A stretch of DNA of 64,000 nt from Agarivorans aestuarii (GTDB taxonomy: Bacteria > Pseudomonadota > Gammaproteobacteria > Enterobacterales > Celerinatantimonadaceae): NCBI RefSeq assembly GCF_019670125.1, contig NZ_AP023033.1, positions 3,869,501 through 3,933,500 on the forward strand. The letters run 5' to 3'. The notes beneath the pieces were generated by a model. It did no database searches. It saw only the letters and a program-made list of their open reading frames with translations, and was not told the DNA's origin. This document shows positions 45,136-54,954 of this stretch, piece by piece (the first letter of the stretch is position 1; each line of letters starts with the position of its first letter). Position numbers and translations under genes: made by a program.

Positions 45136-45648
45136 TTAGAAACGGTAATCTACCGACATATAAACTTGCTGCGTATCGTTTATTTTAACTCCGTGCAATT
45201 GATAATCTTGGTCTAAGTAACGGTAAGCAAGTTCTGCACTCCAGTTACTATTGATGCGATACATCACACCAGCTTGTCCGCCCCATACAAATTCTGTGGA
45301 GCTTTGATTATTAATTTCGCTGTCTGCCGCACCAATAGAAGCACCAGCAAATACACTAAATTTCTCACTAACTGGATGGATGTAATCGTAAGATGCTAAA
45401 AAGGTATTTTGACTTAGTTCATCCATGTAAGCATAAGTGCCCATCACACGGTGATTTTCGTTGATGATGGCACCACCACGCAATTGAAAAGTTGCGTCAT
45501 CATCTCCGCCAGTATATTCACCTTTGATATTGTCAGCTTGATAACCAACACCACCACCAACAAACCAATCTACATCTGCGTTAGCTGCGTGAGCGCCTAC
45601 AGAAACTGAAGAAATAATTAGTGCGCTCAATATAGTCTTTTTATTCAT
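45136..45648 (-). CDS. Small outer-membrane beta-barrel protein
   Basis: 170 residues from ATG 45648 (MNKKTILSALIISSVSVGAHA, signal peptide); the longer ORF from 45708 hides this. The mature protein has alternating strands (WFVGGGVGYQADNI, FQLRGGAIINENHRVMGTYAYM, AELAYRYLDQDY) and ends in VDYRF with C-terminal Phe, the BAM signal. It fits the OmpA-like/porin-family eight-strand barrels; the role is unknown. Confidence 0.85.
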   Translation of the reverse strand: MNKKTILSALIISSVSVGAHAANADVDWFVGGGVGYQADNIKGEYTGGDDDATFQLRGGAIINENHRVMGTYAYMDELSQNTFLASYDYIHPVSEKFSVFAGASIGAADSEINNQSSTEFVWGGQAGVMYRINSNWSAELAYRYLDQDYQLHGVKINDTQQVYMSVDYRF

Positions 45649-45879
45649 AGTGTTTATTCTCGCCATTTGTAAAGAATCATCATTGGTTAACTCTAATGAG
45701 ATAACCAAACCGTATTAAGAAGTAACTCTTCCTTAATAACGCGTTAAGCAGCTCGCTGTTGATTGACGACTGCCGGCACATAATACCGATACAAATTGTT
45801 TGGATATAGCATCGCCAACATCACAAACTGTCACGAATAACATTACAATATAGTGATTATAAAATGCTGAAGGTTTTAC

Positions 45880-48351
45880 TTACTTGGATAAATTAAGCTG
45901 ACGTTTAGTTTTATGAGTGGCTTGAGCACTAACGGGATCGTCAGGCCAAGGGTGTTTTGGATAACGCCCTTTCATCTCTTTTTTCACTTCTACATAGGCT
46001 GACTGCCAAAAGCTGGCTAAGTCTTGAGTAAGCTGCAGCGGCTTACCACCCGGTGACAATAGCTCTAAGGTAATCGCTATTTTGTTTCCTAATTGCGGCG
46101 ACTGCGGCTGACCAAACATTTCCTGCAATTTTATCGACACCACCGGAGCATCACCTAGCTGATAGCGAATAGCTGCGCGATTCCCAGAAGGGGCTAAATA
46201 ATGGCTGGGTACCAAGCTTTCTATCTGCTGTTGTTGTTGCCAATCCAGCCGAGATTTTAAAGCCGCAAGCCAATCAATACTTTTTAGCTGCTGCCAAGTT
46301 CTGCAAGTGCTTAAGTGCATATTTAGCCACTGTTCAGCATCATCTAACAGCGCTTCATCGCTAAAATCGGCCATCGCCAAATCACTAAACCACTGTTGGG
46401 CGCAGCGGGTGCGCTCTAACCAAGCACTGGTTTTGTGGTTAAGCGGCAACCAACTAATACCTTTACGTTCAATTTGTTCCAGCCAAGCCTTAGCGACTAA
46501 CTCGGGCTCTAGCTGCTCGGCGGCTTGAGCGCTTAATACTAACGCGCCTAGGCGTTGTTGTTTCTCCGCAACAATTCGCTTGGCGGTTTCAGACCATTGG
46601 CAATGCAATTGAGTGCTAAAACGCTCAGCCTGCAGGTTTTTTAACTCGCTAAGATCGAGCTTACAGGCCAAGGCAACCTTGCCTTGATTGCGCCCCTCTG
46701 GCCAATATAAATCGCAAACCACCATGGCATCTAGCTTGGCTAAGTGATGCTGCTGTTCATGCAACTCCAAACCAAAGCCGCCACTGCAGGTATAACTGCG
46801 CCCCTGGCGTTTAAGGGCAATCCGATCGGGAAAAGCTTGCGCTAACAATAAGCCATCCCACTTAGCATCAATGTCGCTGGCAGGTTTTACCTTAAAGCGC
46901 TGTGCTAATTGCTTAAGCTGTTGCTGATATTGCTGTTTAGCGGCCCCCACTAGCTCTGTTTGCGCTTGGCTAATTTGATCGCTTTTGTGCGAGCTATTGT
47001 TATCCAGCAATGCAGCCAGCTGACAAGCTCGCCACAGCAAACCGTTTACATTGTGTTGCTGTTGCCAAACTTGTGCTTGGTCTAACATCGCCAACATACG
47101 GGGGCCAACGCCACTATTGCTTAAGTGCTCTGCACGCTCACTTAATCGGTCATTTTTAAGAAGTTGTAGTTCGCTGAGCAACTGCTTGGCTTGGCCAAGA
47201 TGAGCTTTAGGTGGCATGTCTAACCACTGCAGCTCAGCGGCATCTGCTCCCCACTGCATTAACTCAATAACTAAGCGACTTAACTCGCTGCGAGTAATTT
47301 CTGGACTTGCAGCAAAGGGGCGATGATTTAACTGTTCTTCACTGTAAGCGCGATAACAATGGCCAGCCTGTAAACGCCCAGCTCGACCGGCACGTTGAAT
47401 CGCCGATGCCTTGCAAATCATCTTCGTTTGCAAACGCGTAGTGCCGCTGCTGGCATGGTAACTGGCTTGCCGCTCTAGGCCGCTATCAATCACGCAGCTA
47501 ATTCCATCAATGGTTAAACTGGTCTCAGCTATATTGGTCGCAAGTACCACTTTACGTTTGCCTGCCTGAGCCGGGCGAATAGCAGCCTGCTGCTCGGCTA
47601 AGCTCAGCTTGCCATACAAGCTGTGTAACTCTTGCTCGGCAGATAAGCTTGGCCTTAGTTGTTGTTCTATTTGACGTATCTCTGCATTACCCGGCAAAAA
47701 TACCAATACGCTGCCCGTTTGCTCGGCCAAGGCCTTTGTCACTAACTGGGCAAGTTGCTCACTCCATTGCCAATCTCGCTTAATAGAATGATAGCTATAA
47801 GTAATGGGAAAACTGCGACCTTGGCTTTCTAGTAATTGCGCATCGGGCAATAACTTGCTTAAAGCATCACTTTCTAGAGTGGCCGACATAATCATTAGCT
47901 TTAATTCTGGATTAAAAGCTTGCTGCACTTCTAGGCTAAGCGCTAAACCTAAGTCGGCATGAATGCTGCGCTCGTGAAATTCATCAAATATCACCATGGC
48001 AACCCCGCTTAGTTCGGGATCGCTTTGAATCAAACGGGTGAGTATGCCTTCGGTTACCACCAGCAGTCGAGTTTTAGCCGATTGGCGATTATCACCACGC
48101 ATTTGATAACCAACTCGCTCTCCCACCGCTTCGCCTAATTGGCTTGCCAAAAACTCGGCAATGTTTCGCGCCGCCAAACGCCTTGGCTCCAGCAAAATAA
48201 TTTTGCCGTTTAAGCCAGCTTGTTGCAGCAGCATTAAAGGCAAAGCGGTTGATTTCCCCGCCCCCGGAGGCGCGCACACAATAAATTGCTGCCGTTTAGC
48301 TAAACCGGCCAATAAATCTGGGAATATTTGGGTTACTGGTAACTCACTCAA
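45880..48351 (-). CDS. hrpB: ATP-dependent RNA helicase HrpB
   Basis: 823 residues, close to E. coli HrpB. DExH-box helicase: Walker A PPGAGKSTALPL (about 26-37), DEFHERS (about 118-124), SATLES, then ATNIAETSLTIDG and QRAGRAGR in the second RecA domain. A HrpB-specific C-terminal part ends with YPKHPWPDDP, the C-terminal signature of the family. The cellular role is poorly defined. Confidence 0.95.
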   Translation of the reverse strand: MSELPVTQIFPDLLAGLAKRQQFIVCAPPGAGKSTALPLMLLQQAGLNGKIILLEPRRLAARNIAEFLASQLGEAVGERVGYQMRGDNRQSAKTRLLVVTEGILTRLIQSDPELSGVAMVIFDEFHERSIHADLGLALSLEVQQAFNPELKLMIMSATLESDALSKLLPDAQLLESQGRSFPITYSYHSIKRDWQWSEQLAQLVTKALAEQTGSVLVFLPGNAEIRQIEQQLRPSLSAEQELHSLYGKLSLAEQQAAIRPAQAGKRKVVLATNIAETSLTIDGISCVIDSGLERQASYHASSGTTRLQTKMICKASAIQRAGRAGRLQAGHCYRAYSEEQLNHRPFAASPEITRSELSRLVIELMQWGADAAELQWLDMPPKAHLGQAKQLLSELQLLKNDRLSERAEHLSNSGVGPRMLAMLDQAQVWQQQHNVNGLLWRACQLAALLDNNSSHKSDQISQAQTELVGAAKQQYQQQLKQLAQRFKVKPASDIDAKWDGLLLAQAFPDRIALKRQGRSYTCSGGFGLELHEQQHHLAKLDAMVVCDLYWPEGRNQGKVALACKLDLSELKNLQAERFSTQLHCQWSETAKRIVAEKQQRLGALVLSAQAAEQLEPELVAKAWLEQIERKGISWLPLNHKTSAWLERTRCAQQWFSDLAMADFSDEALLDDAEQWLNMHLSTCRTWQQLKSIDWLAALKSRLDWQQQQQIESLVPSHYLAPSGNRAAIRYQLGDAPVVSIKLQEMFGQPQSPQLGNKIAITLELLSPGGKPLQLTQDLASFWQSAYVEVKKEMKGRYPKHPWPDDPVSAQATHKTKRQLNLSK

Positions 48352-48395
48352 AGCTGTTCCTAAAACGCAGGGCCATTTAACCCGCCTAGTTTACC

Positions 48396-48427
48396 CAAAC
48401 ACTTGCGACTACCCAAGCAAGTGTTTG
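48396..48427. repeat. Inverted repeat upstream of hrpB
   Basis: CAAACACTTGC (48396-48406) and GCAAGTGTTTG (48417-48427) pair perfectly, 45 nt upstream of the hrpB start. It could be a leader hairpin or an operator. The rest of the 456-nt gap up to 48807 is mostly the MITE-like repeat. Confidence 0.45.
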
Positions 48428-48516
48428 ATGAACTGGTTTACGACCGCTCTGAAGACTAATATAAGAAATAGGGTTAAACTCAAAGCCAAAAGCTAGTGTA
48501 CTAACATTTGCTCTAG

Positions 48517-48786
48517 CTAGGGCCTGTTGATCTTTAGAGCTGATTTTTTCAGCTGTTTGTGGCTTATAAATACAAGGCGGAGGCTTTGATGTGTAGCTAG
48601 CTTGCATGAGAAGCCGATAACGCAGTAGCAATGAGTCACAAACGCTGCCCGAAGGGTTCAGCTAAAATCGTTTTACGCTTTATTAAGGGGCATTTGCTTA
48701 GAATAACTAGGCTTCGCACTCCTTGCAGCGCTTAAAACGATTTTATCTCGAACAAAATTTAACCGCGAAAGGTCAACAGAGCCTAG
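48517..48786. mobile_element. MITE-like repeat, longer copy
   Basis: 270 nt. Ends CTAGGGCCTGTTGATCTTT and AAAGGTCAACAGAGCCTAG are inverted repeats of about 19 nt with few mismatches, and CTAG at both outer ends could be part of the repeat or a target duplication. The interior has GAGCTGATTTTTTCAGCT, GCCGATAACGCAGTAGC, ACAAACGCTGCCCGAAGGG and a large inverted part (AAAATCGTTTTA...AAACGATTTTA). No transposase. Shares ends and interior blocks with 12798-12946. Confidence 0.75.
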
Positions 48787-48807
48787 CAAAGGGAAGTTAA
48801 AATAATT

Positions 48808-49578
48808 GTGTTTTCAAAAATTTGTGTTTTTTTGAACATTCTCATTATTGGACTTTTAGCCCCCCTCATCAGTAATGCCCAAGAGCCAATGCATGGCAAT
48901 ACGATAAATTCGTGGCCCCCCTATATGTTTCTTGAAGATGGCCGCATAAGTGGCATAGCAACAGATATTGTTAAGGCCACTTTCAAAAAAGCCAACATAG
49001 AGCTTGAATTGGATACCTACCCTTGGGCTAGAGCTTATCAGATAACCTTAACCCAAAAAGACACGCTAATTTATATGTTGTACCGGACAGAAGACAGAGA
49101 ATCTTTATTCAAATGGGTTGGTCCAATAGTCCCTGCGCAACCCATGTATTTCTATAAACTGAGAAGTCGCTCGGAGATAAAAATAAGTTCGCTGGAAGAC
49201 GCTAAACAATACACTGTAGGAGTGGTTAGAAACGTAGCTAACCATAAGTTTTTACTTAAACAAGGTTTCGAAGAGGGTAAGAACATTGCTGCAGTCACCA
49301 ACCCACAACAAAACCTAAAAAAATTGTTGGCTGGTAGAATCGACCTACTTATCGGTAGCGAGTTAACCCTAGCGATGCAAATGAAAGAGCTCGGGGCCTC
49401 GATGCAGGAGATAGAGCCATCTTTCAACCCAATTGAAACCCAAGCTGGCTACATAGGTTTTAACTTGCAAACCTCAGATGAAAGAATCCAACGCTTGCAA
49501 CATGCCTTAGACTCCTTGCAAGAAGATGGCACAGTAAAAGAAATACAAGATAAGTACATTAATAGATACCTACAATAA
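48808..49578 (+). CDS. Periplasmic family-3 solute-binding protein-like
   Basis: 256 residues from GTG 48808, starting 22 nt after the MITE-like repeat. Signal peptide about 1-24 (cleavage at SNA/QEP). The two-lobed SBP_bac_3 pattern is present: INSWPPYMFLEDGRISGIATDIV, then YTVGVVRNVANHKFLLKQGF and LLAGRIDLLIGSE. No transporter genes lie nearby, so it may be an orphan or sensory binding protein. The ligand (amino acid or similar) is unknown. Confidence 0.85.
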   Translation: MFSKICVFLNILIIGLLAPLISNAQEPMHGNTINSWPPYMFLEDGRISGIATDIVKATFKKANIELELDTYPWARAYQITLTQKDTLIYMLYRTEDRESLFKWVGPIVPAQPMYFYKLRSRSEIKISSLEDAKQYTVGVVRNVANHKFLLKQGFEEGKNIAAVTNPQQNLKKLLAGRIDLLIGSELTLAMQMKELGASMQEIEPSFNPIETQAGYIGFNLQTSDERIQRLQHALDSLQEDGTVKEIQDKYINRYLQ

Positions 49579-49718
49579 GCCCGAATCTAATGAGCGCTCA
49601 CCACTTATTAACCGCAAGCCTATTAGCTCTGGCAAACTAAGCGCTTGCTGCTTGGCTAAACAAGAGCAATCAATCAGTGATAGCATTAGAGCACGATGTA
49701 ATCATTCAGAAAAACTGC

Positions 49719-50420
49719 ATGTCATTTGAATCACCGCTAAAACTCGCCACACTAGTTAAACGCTATAAACGCTTTCTCGCCGACGTAATATTAGAAGATG
49801 GCAGCGAAACCACTATATACTGCGCGAACACAGGCGCAATGACAGGCTGTGCTGAGCCAGGAAACACTGTTTGGTATAGTCAATCAAACAACCCTAAACG
49901 TAAGTACTCACTTAGCTGGGAGCTCAGCATAACTAAGGATGGAGATACTATTTGCGTGAATACCGCCAAAGCAAACGAGTGGGTTGAACAAGCGATTAAA
50001 CAAGACATAATTACCGAGCTAAGCGGTTATGCTCAGCTTCGCCGCGAAGTAAAATATGGCAGCGAAAACAGCCGCATCGATTTTTTGCTGGAAGACCCAA
50101 AGCGTGAAAAGTGCTACATAGAGGTGAAGTCTTGTACCTTGCTGCAAAACGGTAAAGGCTACTTCCCAGATGCAGTAAGCACCCGCGGTCAAAAGCATTT
50201 ACGAGAACTAATTGAAATGAAGCAACAAGGTCATCGCGCGATATTGTTGTTTGCCGTATTACACAGTGGAATAAATACTGTTCAAGCTGCTGCTCACATC
50301 GACCCAAGTTACGCAAAATTACTAGAATTAGCTAAGCAACAAGGGGTAGAAGTATTGGCATACAAAGCCAAACTAAGCCCTCAGCAATGCAAGCTAGATC
50401 ATGCCGTGCCGGTGTACTAG
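49719..50420 (+). CDS. sfsA: SfsA, sugar fermentation stimulation protein homologue
   Basis: 233 residues from ATG 49719, which matches the E. coli SfsA start ([16 protein letters not shown]); the longer ORF from 49677 adds 14 unrelated residues. [18 protein letters not shown], the nuclease-like [15 protein letters not shown] and [10 protein letters not shown], and [16 protein letters not shown] are conserved. SfsA is a nucleic-acid binding protein with a predicted nuclease fold; its role is not settled. As in E. coli it lies upstream of dksA. Confidence 0.94.
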   Translation: MSFESPLKLATLVKRYKRFLADVILEDGSETTIYCANTGAMTGCAEPGNTVWYSQSNNPKRKYSLSWELSITKDGDTICVNTAKANEWVEQAIKQDIITELSGYAQLRREVKYGSENSRIDFLLEDPKREKCYIEVKSCTLLQNGKGYFPDAVSTRGQKHLRELIEMKQQGHRAILLFAVLHSGINTVQAAAHIDPSYAKLLELAKQQGVEVLAYKAKLSPQQCKLDHAVPVY

Positions 50421-50751
50421 ATCGGTTAGTGCTATACTGACTTGTACATTAATATTTACATGAAATTGAGCTAAGTTTGACTCATGGCAAACTGGAACAT
50501 TTTGCAAATAACGGCTAGATGATAGGGATGACGGTGACATTTTTATGACAACATCAGCAAAACATTTACTACTTTAGAGGGGTGGTCAAAAAAACAGCAA
50601 ACAGTCTAATTTCTTTTACCGAGCTTAGGCAGAATTGGCAAATTCATGGCAATTCATTTGCGGTACGTTAGCCTTTCTGCTATAGATACCCGCCTAATTT
50701 ACATCCTCGACTGTTTAACGAAAAAAGTCGTACGGAATTTGGGAGAGAAGT
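50421..50751 (+). promoter_or_regulatory. dksA upstream region
   Basis: 331 nt with no ORF and no strong hairpin. TATAGA at about 50684 may be a -10 element for dksA. Immediately before the ATG is GGGAGAGAAG, a strong ribosome site. Confidence 0.4.
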
Positions 50752-51195
50752 ATGCCAGACGGCAAAAAGAAAACACTAGGTGTGCTCTCTATCGCAGGGG
50801 TTGAACCATATCAAGCTCAGCCTGGCGAAGAGTACATGAACGATGCTCAGTTAGACCACTTCCGAACTATTCTTGAAGCGTGGCGCAACCAACTTCGTGA
50901 AGAAGTTGATCGCACTGTAACGCATATGAAAGACGAAGCGGCTAACTTCCCTGATCCAGTTGACCGCGCAGCGCAAGAGGAAGAATTCAGCCTTGAACTT
51001 CGTACTCGCGACCGCGAACGCAAGCTGATCAAGAAAATCGAGAAGACCTTACTTAAAATTGAAGATGACTTCGGCTTTTGTGATGCCTGTGGTGTGGAAA
51101 TCGGCATTCGCCGTTTAGAAGCTAGACCAACAGCTGATCTGTGTATCGATTGCAAAACCTTAGCTGAGATCAAAGAGAAACAACTGGTCGGCTAG
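50752..51195 (+). CDS. dksA: RNA polymerase-binding transcription factor DksA
   Basis: 147 residues (E. coli 151). DksA enters the RNA polymerase secondary channel and works with ppGpp in the stringent response. The coiled-coil tip [11 protein letters not shown] with the key Asp and Ala residues is intact (about 70-80), and the zinc finger is [20 protein letters not shown] plus LCIDC, with four Cys. Upstream of gluQ as in E. coli. Confidence 0.97.
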   Translation: MPDGKKKTLGVLSIAGVEPYQAQPGEEYMNDAQLDHFRTILEAWRNQLREEVDRTVTHMKDEAANFPDPVDRAAQEEEFSLELRTRDRERKLIKKIEKTLLKIEDDFGFCDACGVEIGIRRLEARPTADLCIDCKTLAEIKEKQLVG

Positions 51196-51211
51196 TTTTT
51201 GTTTAAAGCCA

Positions 51212-51241
51212 AGGCAGATAAGCTAATCACTCTATCTGCCT
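51212..51241 (+). terminator. Hairpin after dksA
   Basis: AGGCAGATA (51212-51220) pairs with TATCTGCCT (51233-51241). The following AGCTTTATATT is only weakly T-rich; partial read-through into gluQ is likely. Confidence 0.45.
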
Positions 51242-51266
51242 AGCTTTATATTGTAAGAATTTTACT

Positions 51267-52142
51267 ATGAGCGCTAAGCCCTACGTAGGCCGTTTTGCCC
51301 CTTCCCCTTCTGGCCCCTTGCACTTAGGCTCTTTAGTTGCCGCCGTTGGCAGCTACTTGCAAGCTCGTCATCACCATGGTCAATGGTTAGTTCGCATTGA
51401 AGACATCGATCCACCGAGAGAACAAGCCGGTGCGAGTAAACTTATCCTGCAACAGCTAGAACAGTTTGGTCTGCATTGGGATGGTGAGGTCTTATATCAA
51501 AGCCAGCGCCTAGAAGCATACCAAGATCAAATTGACCGTTGGCTAAACCAAGGCAGTGCTTACTTTTGCCAATGTACCCGCAAGCAAATAAAAGCTTCTG
51601 GCGGCTACTACCTTGGCACTTGTCGCAATCTACAGCTAAGTGGCCAAGATCATGCCGTGCGATTACAAAGCGCGCGGGCCATTGAACAATTTAAAGATGT
51701 GGCTTACGGCACAGTAAATATTCCAGCCGCCTTAGCCAAAGAAGACTTCATCATAAAACGCCGTGACGGCCTATATGCCTATAATCTAGCGGTGAGTTTA
51801 GATGACGCCGAACAAGGGATTACCGAAGTTGTAAGAGGTGCAGATTTAATTCTTACCACCGGTAGGCAGCTGGCCATTTTTGAGCTTTTAGCTAAACCTG
51901 CCCCAAATTATTTGCACCTTCCATTAGTGCTTGATGAAGGTGGCAATAAACTCAGTAAGCAAAACCACGCGCCTTCTATTTCGGGCAAGCAAAATCAGCA
52001 ATTGCTGCTGCAAGCCTTAAGATATTTAGGGCAAACGAGCGAAGCCGACTGGCTTGAACTAAGCTGTGAGCAAATACTAATCAAGGCTCTAGCAAATTGG
52101 CGGCTTTCTGCAGTACCAAAAATCTCACTAGACAGCCAGTGA
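51267..52142 (+). CDS. gluQ: Glutamyl-Q tRNA(Asp) synthetase
   Basis: 291 residues, a shortened GluRS without anticodon-binding domain. It attaches glutamate to queuosine-34 of tRNA-Asp. The N-terminal HIGH-like motif is FAPSPSGPLHLGSL (about 8-21), the zinc site is FCQCTRKQ...YYLGTC (three Cys and Tyr), and the KMSKS-like motif is NKLSKQNHA. Conserved position between dksA and pcnB. Confidence 0.95.
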   Translation: MSAKPYVGRFAPSPSGPLHLGSLVAAVGSYLQARHHHGQWLVRIEDIDPPREQAGASKLILQQLEQFGLHWDGEVLYQSQRLEAYQDQIDRWLNQGSAYFCQCTRKQIKASGGYYLGTCRNLQLSGQDHAVRLQSARAIEQFKDVAYGTVNIPAALAKEDFIIKRRDGLYAYNLAVSLDDAEQGITEVVRGADLILTTGRQLAIFELLAKPAPNYLHLPLVLDEGGNKLSKQNHAPSISGKQNQQLLLQALRYLGQTSEADWLELSCEQILIKALANWRLSAVPKISLDSQ

Positions 52143-52224
52143 ATTAGTTGTATTTCTTTGTAAAAAAGCTATATTAGCGCCTTATTTTTCACCATGTAGA
52201 TAATGCGCGCTCAAGGGGGCACCC

Positions 52225-53601
52225 ATTTTACGCAAACTCGCCAAAGTATATAAGCGGATCATTAAGCCAAATAGCGCTGAGCCAGTAGGCTTGGAGCAAC
52301 AGGTGATCCCCCGTGCTGAGCACAATATTTCTCGCCAAGACATCAGCGAAAACGCCCTTAAGGTGCTTTATCGCTTACACAAGTCGGGCTACAACGCTTA
52401 TTTAGTGGGCGGTGGTGTACGTGACTTATTGCTAGGCAAGCAACCTAAAGACTTTGACATTGCAACCAATGCTACCCCTGAGCAGATTAAAGCCTTATTC
52501 CGCAACTGTCGTTTAGTTGGCCGCCGTTTTCGTTTAGCGCACATTTTATTTGGCCGAGAAATTATTGAAGTAGCCACCTTCCGTGGTCATCATGACAGCG
52601 CCAATGCCAATACCGAATCAAAACGCAGTGAAGAAGGCATGTTACTGCGCGACAACGTGTACGGCAGCATCGATGAAGATGCAGAGCGTCGTGACTTCAC
52701 CGTAAATGCGCTGTATTACAATATTGCCGACTTTTCCGTTGTCGACTTTGCGGGTGGTATAAATGATATTGCTGAGCGCCGCTTACAATTAATTGGTGAT
52801 CCAGAAACGCGCTACCGTGAAGATCCAGTAAGGATGCTTCGCGCTGTGCGTTTTGCGGTTAAACTGGACTTTAGCATTGCGCCTGAAAGCTGTGACCCAA
52901 TTGCTCAATATGGTCACCTGCTGAAAGATATTCCCGCGGCGCGCCTATTTGAAGAATGTTTAAAGCTATTCTTAGGCGGCGATGGTAAATCTACCTTCAA
53001 AATGCTGGCCGATACTCAGCTGCTTTATCCGCTATTCCCGCTGTTAAAACCCTTGTTACAACAATGGGATGAAGATGCACCAGAGCTACGTTTTATGCTC
53101 ATGGCCTTAGCCAGTACCGATAAGCGGGTACGTGGCGACCAAAAAGTAACACCAGCCTTTGTATTTGCAGCACTGCTGTGGCCACTATTGGAAATAAAGA
53201 AAGATGAATTACTCATAGAGCTTTCTTTAGGCGAGCATGACGCATCGGCAATGGCGATGAACTGGTTGCTCGACCAACAGTGTAAGAGCGTAGCGATACC
53301 AAAACGCTTCACCACTGGCATTCGCGAAATATGGCAGCTACAGGCTCGCCTAGATCGTCGTTTTGGTAAACGCGCCTTCCAAACCTTTGGTCATCCGCGC
53401 TTTAGAGCCGCGTTCGACTTTTTAGAGTTGCGTGCGAAAGCCACTCAAGACAAACACCTTGGCGAGTTGGCCCAATGGTGGCAACAATGGCAACGCAGCA
53501 ACGAGCAAGGCCGCAATACCATGGTTCGCGAGCTAAATAAAAACTCAGGCCGCAGCAAAAGCCGCCGTCGTCCGCGTAAGCCAAAAAAGACTGACAGTTA
53601 A
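52225..53601 (+). CDS. pcnB: Poly(A) polymerase I, probable AUU start
   Basis: 458 residues if started at ATT 52225, the first codon 5 nt after AAGGGGG. The frame opens after a TAA at 52201 and has no ATG, GTG or TTG before TTG 52291. The resulting N-terminus (M)LRKLAKVYKRIIKP resembles E. coli PcnB MFTRVANFCRKVL, whose start is the rare AUU. The nucleotidyltransferase core GGGVRDLLLGKQPKDFDIAT holds the catalytic Asp pair, and the C-terminus is very basic (RSKSRRRPRKPKK). It adds poly(A) tails that promote RNA decay. folK follows after 2 nt. Confidence 0.93.
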   Translation: MLRKLAKVYKRIIKPNSAEPVGLEQQVIPRAEHNISRQDISENALKVLYRLHKSGYNAYLVGGGVRDLLLGKQPKDFDIATNATPEQIKALFRNCRLVGRRFRLAHILFGREIIEVATFRGHHDSANANTESKRSEEGMLLRDNVYGSIDEDAERRDFTVNALYYNIADFSVVDFAGGINDIAERRLQLIGDPETRYREDPVRMLRAVRFAVKLDFSIAPESCDPIAQYGHLLKDIPAARLFEECLKLFLGGDGKSTFKMLADTQLLYPLFPLLKPLLQQWDEDAPELRFMLMALASTDKRVRGDQKVTPAFVFAALLWPLLEIKKDELLIELSLGEHDASAMAMNWLLDQQCKSVAIPKRFTTGIREIWQLQARLDRRFGKRAFQTFGHPRFRAAFDFLELRAKATQDKHLGELAQWWQQWQRSNEQGRNTMVRELNKNSGRSKSRRRPRKPKKTDS

Positions 53602-53603
53602 TA

Positions 53604-54104
53604 ATGACCACTTGCTTCCTGGCCTTAGGCAGTAATTTAGTCAACCCGCTCCATCAAGCCATCGCAGCTAGGCGTGCTCTAGCTGCCTCGGCTGAACTCG
53701 ATGTTGTTGCTAGCTCTTCACTGTATCAAAGCCGTCCAATGGGGCCACAAGATCAGCCGGACTATCTGAATGCAGTACTCCAGCTAGAAACTGATTTGGC
53801 ACCACTCGACTTACTCGACCTTTGCCAAAAGATCGAATTAGAACAAGGTCGCGAACGTAAAGAACAACGCTGGGGCCCTAGGACCCTAGACCTCGATATA
53901 TTGCTTTACGGCAAACAAATCATCGATACACCACGACTAACCGTGCCGCACTATGGAATGAAGCAGCGAGAGTTTGTATTATTACCGCTCGCTGAAATTG
54001 CCAATGATTTATGCTTACCAGACGGAAGTTTGGTGCAACAGTTAGCAGAATCTATCGACAGCAACGGCTTACAAGTTTTTAAATGCCCCCAAGAGTGGGC
54101 TTAA
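53604..54104 (+). CDS. folK: 6-hydroxymethyl-7,8-dihydropterin pyrophosphokinase
   Basis: 166 residues. HPPK transfers pyrophosphate from ATP to the pterin in folate synthesis. LALGSN at the start, the Mg-binding RWGPRTLDLDILLYG (about 91-105) and VPHYGMKQREFVLLPLAEI are typical. It begins 2 nt after the pcnB stop and is followed by panB 55 nt later, as in E. coli. Confidence 0.97.
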   Translation: MTTCFLALGSNLVNPLHQAIAARRALAASAELDVVASSSLYQSRPMGPQDQPDYLNAVLQLETDLAPLDLLDLCQKIELEQGRERKEQRWGPRTLDLDILLYGKQIIDTPRLTVPHYGMKQREFVLLPLAEIANDLCLPDGSLVQQLAESIDSNGLQVFKCPQEWA

Positions 54105-54159
54105 AGCTAATATTCACTAACAAATTTGCCTCGTAGTTTGAGGCAAACGGTAACGAACT

Positions 54160-54954
54160 ATGAGCAGATTTACAGTTTCTCACTTACAAAAGTTTAAACA
54201 AAACAACGAGAAATTCTCCTGTATCACCGCTTACGATGCGAGCTTTGCAGCATTGTTTGATGAGTTAGGCATGCATATGCTGTTAATTGGTGATTCACTA
54301 GGCATGGTGCTGCAAGGTCACAAAGATACCTTGGCAGTAAGCATTGATGATATTGCCTACCATACTCGCTGTGTTGCTCGTGGCACCGAAAAAACAATGA
54401 TCGTAGCCGACATGCCTTTTATGTCTTACGCCACTCCAGAGCAAACTTACCAAAACGCCGCCAAGCTTATGCAAGCCGGTGCGCAAATGGTAAAAGTAGA
54501 AGGTGGAGAATGGTTAAGCCCTACCATTAAAGGCTTGGTCGAGCGCGGCGTTCCAGTATGTGGTCACCTTGGTTTAACGCCTCAATCAGTGCATTTGTTT
54601 GGTGGTTATAAAGTTCAAGGACGTGGCGAGCAACAAGCTCAAGAGATGTTGCAGCATGCTAAGCAACTAGAAGCAGCCGGTGTTCAATTGTTGGTATTAG
54701 AATGTATTCCCACTGAACTCGCTAAACTCATCACGGAAGCCTTAAGCATTCCGGTAATTGGCATTGGCGCAGGTAACGTAACCGATGGCCAAATCCTCGT
54801 AATGCATGATGCTTTTGGCATTAGCAAAGGCCACATTCCTAAGTTTTCTAAAAACTTCTTAGCTGAAACCGGCGATATTCGCGGTGCAATTAGTCTCTAT
54901 TTAGAGCAAGTTGCTTCAGGTGAGTTCCCAGGTGAAGCGCAGAGTTTCAGTTAA
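54160..54954 (+). CDS. panB: 3-methyl-2-oxobutanoate hydroxymethyltransferase
   Basis: 264 residues, same length as E. coli PanB. It makes ketopantoate from 2-ketoisovalerate with methylene-tetrahydrofolate. [29 protein letters not shown] and [13 protein letters not shown] with conserved Glu in KVEGG are visible. Its stop overlaps the panC start by one base. Confidence 0.97.
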   Translation: MSRFTVSHLQKFKQNNEKFSCITAYDASFAALFDELGMHMLLIGDSLGMVLQGHKDTLAVSIDDIAYHTRCVARGTEKTMIVADMPFMSYATPEQTYQNAAKLMQAGAQMVKVEGGEWLSPTIKGLVERGVPVCGHLGLTPQSVHLFGGYKVQGRGEQQAQEMLQHAKQLEAAGVQLLVLECIPTELAKLITEALSIPVIGIGAGNVTDGQILVMHDAFGISKGHIPKFSKNFLAETGDIRGAISLYLEQVASGEFPGEAQSFS

